A stretch of 64,000 nucleotides of DNA. Source: Protonemura montana. Lineage: Eukaryota; Arthropoda; Insecta; Plecoptera; Nemouridae. The notes under the pieces were generated by a model. That model did no database searches and was not told the DNA's origin. It saw nothing but the letters and a program-made list of their open reading frames with translations. Shown here piece after piece: positions 62,117 to 64,000 of the stretch (the stretch's first letter is position 1; the number at the start of each line of letters is the position of its first letter). The DNA lies in assembly GCA_947568835.1 (NCBI GenBank), contig OX387603.1:7166701-7230700 (forward strand), given 5' to 3'. The position numbers and the translations under genes were made by a program.

Positions 62117-64000
62117 TTTTTAAGATATTTTTGGGTTCGGATATTTTGAAGGATGCTAGATACTAATTGCGAGGTTTAAATAGTTTCTTAGGAGATAGGT
62201 TACAAAAACATACTTCGAATTGTAATTCGAAAAATGAAAAGATATTTCCAAACTTGTTATAGGTATTTCGTTATCATGTATCAGCAGTCAATTTCATCGT
62301 TAACTCTAATTATCTATAGAAATTAATCTGTATATCTCGATCTAGATCTAGATCTCTGTCATCCGAATTCAATGTTGTCTACAATTCCAGACTTTCGATA
62401 GGTTGGAAGAGGAATAATATGCACTGAACTGATCTACCTGAAGCATCTCCGTTACACGAATGTTTCTCTTAAAAGAAGATAGATTCAGAAACAGATTTCT
62501 TTTCCGGCCCACTAAACTAACTGACAGGAAGATCTCTGGCACGGCATAAGCCGTAAATCACTTCGCGCCAAGACCGAATACCAACACCGTCTTGCCGCAA
62601 ACGCAACTTCACCGGCGTCTTATTACTTTCTTGGGCAGGGCAACTGTCCGTTGCGTGTTCGGAAGGGTGTGCACTTCCGACCTTTACCCGCCATTGTATT
62701 CGGCCGGATTCGTTCCATTAGAATTTACTGCTGAGAAGTGATTACAGCAACTTCTCGGTACAATCACGAATCACTGCATCGTGATAATTGCTATCGGATG
62801 GATTCCCGCTGATTACAGTTAATTGTATGACTAGTCAATTGCAGGACGTAGGTTTCGTTAGAGATTTCTGTTAAGGGGACGCCACATGCTTTTCGTAGCA
62901 GTGCCACCACGGAGTTTATTTATTTTCACAACCCGATGCTAACATGCACCTTAAACATTTCTAGTGAAATGCTAAAAACTTTCATCGCCGTATAAAAATT
63001 CTTCATCGAATGCAGTAGCAACTTAATTATTGATAGACTTGTTTAGTGATGTGCATTCTTCTCGGAATGTAAAACTATTTTTAAAGTTGCTCCTGCAAAC
63101 GTTGCTAGTTATTCCAATGCAATATCGCGATAAAAAGACCAAATAGGAATCCGCTCGATGTTCATGAAGTAGAAACAGTACAGTAAGTGCATAACTGAGT
63201 AATTGGCTGCAGAGTAGCATACCATCGGAGTAAACAAAACAATTGATCATGTCAGGTAACGGGACCGCTGCTTTGTTTGCTTTATCGACACAAGTTTATT
63301 ATTAATGGAGAGTGACAGTACTTCTGTGATTGATTCATTCTTGTGGCGAGGAATGAATTGCTTAAATTCCGGTCGGAGCGGACTCGTGAAAAACATCTCG
63401 AGGTTACTATTTGTGTTTCTAAAATCTTTCTGTCTCCTGAAATGTGAAATGACAGTGGCTGCCCCGAATCTCTGTGAGCTGATTTACTCGGGTAAATAAT
63501 CCTTGAGGATCATGTAATCCTCGGTCCCTTGGTGCCGCTAAGACGAATGTCCAAGAAATGGTTCAAGATGTCACCGTGATCTGTCAGAATCAATGCGATA
63601 CAAACGATTCAATTTAAGTGTAAGCCAGAACTTAAATTTTATAAGTGGTACTGGGAAATTGCAGGTTTTTCTGTAGATATATCGTGAACTTTTAAACTGA
63701 TTCATATGTTATCTTCATTGCATGTCTTTTGGCAACACTTCTTTACGGGTTGTTCATTCGAAAGAATGAATCCTATCCCATCAATGGACCCATCAAAACT
63801 ACTTACTCCAAATAATTTTTGCATTTAAAGAAAAAGGGGGTTCTGTTTACAGTAGCCCTACCCGAAACAAACCGATCGGCATTTCATGTCTTACAAAAAT
63901 GTTTGCACCGAAAGGTTTTTAACACCATCCTTACAACGTACGTGGTCGTCGCTTGAAGTGCCACCACGGGACCATCCTACGATAACATGGTCGTTCTTTT
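62117..64000. other. AT-rich non-coding block
   Basis: A short GATCTA repeat lies at 62,339-62,355. I see no gene. The first ~150 bases upstream of the protease start have no obvious TATA box. Confidence 0.4.

Overview
This window looks like nuclear DNA from an animal, most likely an insect with a fairly large, repeat-rich genome. The grounds are: one very long coding exon with GT/AG splice borders, a chymotrypsin-like gene split by an intron, several SINE families with RNA polymerase III box sequences, a MITE, minisatellites and long mononucleotide tracts. There are no operons, Shine-Dalgarno sites or dense gene packing. I cannot name the species. Most of the 64 kb is AT-rich intergenic or intronic sequence, and most short open frames there look like chance.

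Layout. 1-39 kb: no complete gene. It holds a MITE with long inverted ends (about 1.06-1.48 kb), a SINE with a tRNA-like head (3.94 kb), a SINE family with a 5S rRNA-like head (copies or fragments at 4.94, 10.80, 18.60, 20.54, 34.20 and 46.34 kb), further dispersed repeats (5.45/9.65 kb; 6.53/7.26 kb; 32.83/37.73 kb), a five-unit 114-bp tandem array (12.41-12.97 kb) whose monomer also occurs alone at 16.04 and 57.66 kb, and one well-bordered candidate small exon at 12,305-12,367. CpG-rich blocks at 18.7-19.0 and 30.9-31.2 kb are possible promoters or first exons.

39.3-44.7 kb: the dominant feature is a 5.4-kb exon on the + strand. It encodes the first 1,783 residues of an acidic, mostly disordered protein. 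Near the 3' end of the exon are a SILK and an RVxF motif in the arrangement used by protein phosphatase 1 (PP1) regulators. The exon has a splice acceptor in front of its 5'UTR and a perfect donor at its end, so the gene continues downstream, but I could not place the next exon.

44.7-64 kb: probably the following intron and intergenic DNA. It holds a 5S-SINE fragment (46.3 kb), a diverged pair of homologous segments on the - strand (50.5 and 53.5 kb) and a minisatellite (60.25 kb). A two-exon chymotrypsin-like gene on the - strand (60.9-62.1 kb) has lost all three catalytic residues and carries an in-frame stop; its intron holds two tRNA-SINE ends facing each other.

The two recognisable genes show no sign of working together. 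The observations most worth following are the PP1-docking signature in the giant exon, the SINE with a seven-unit array of 5S-like heads, and the triad-less protease relic.
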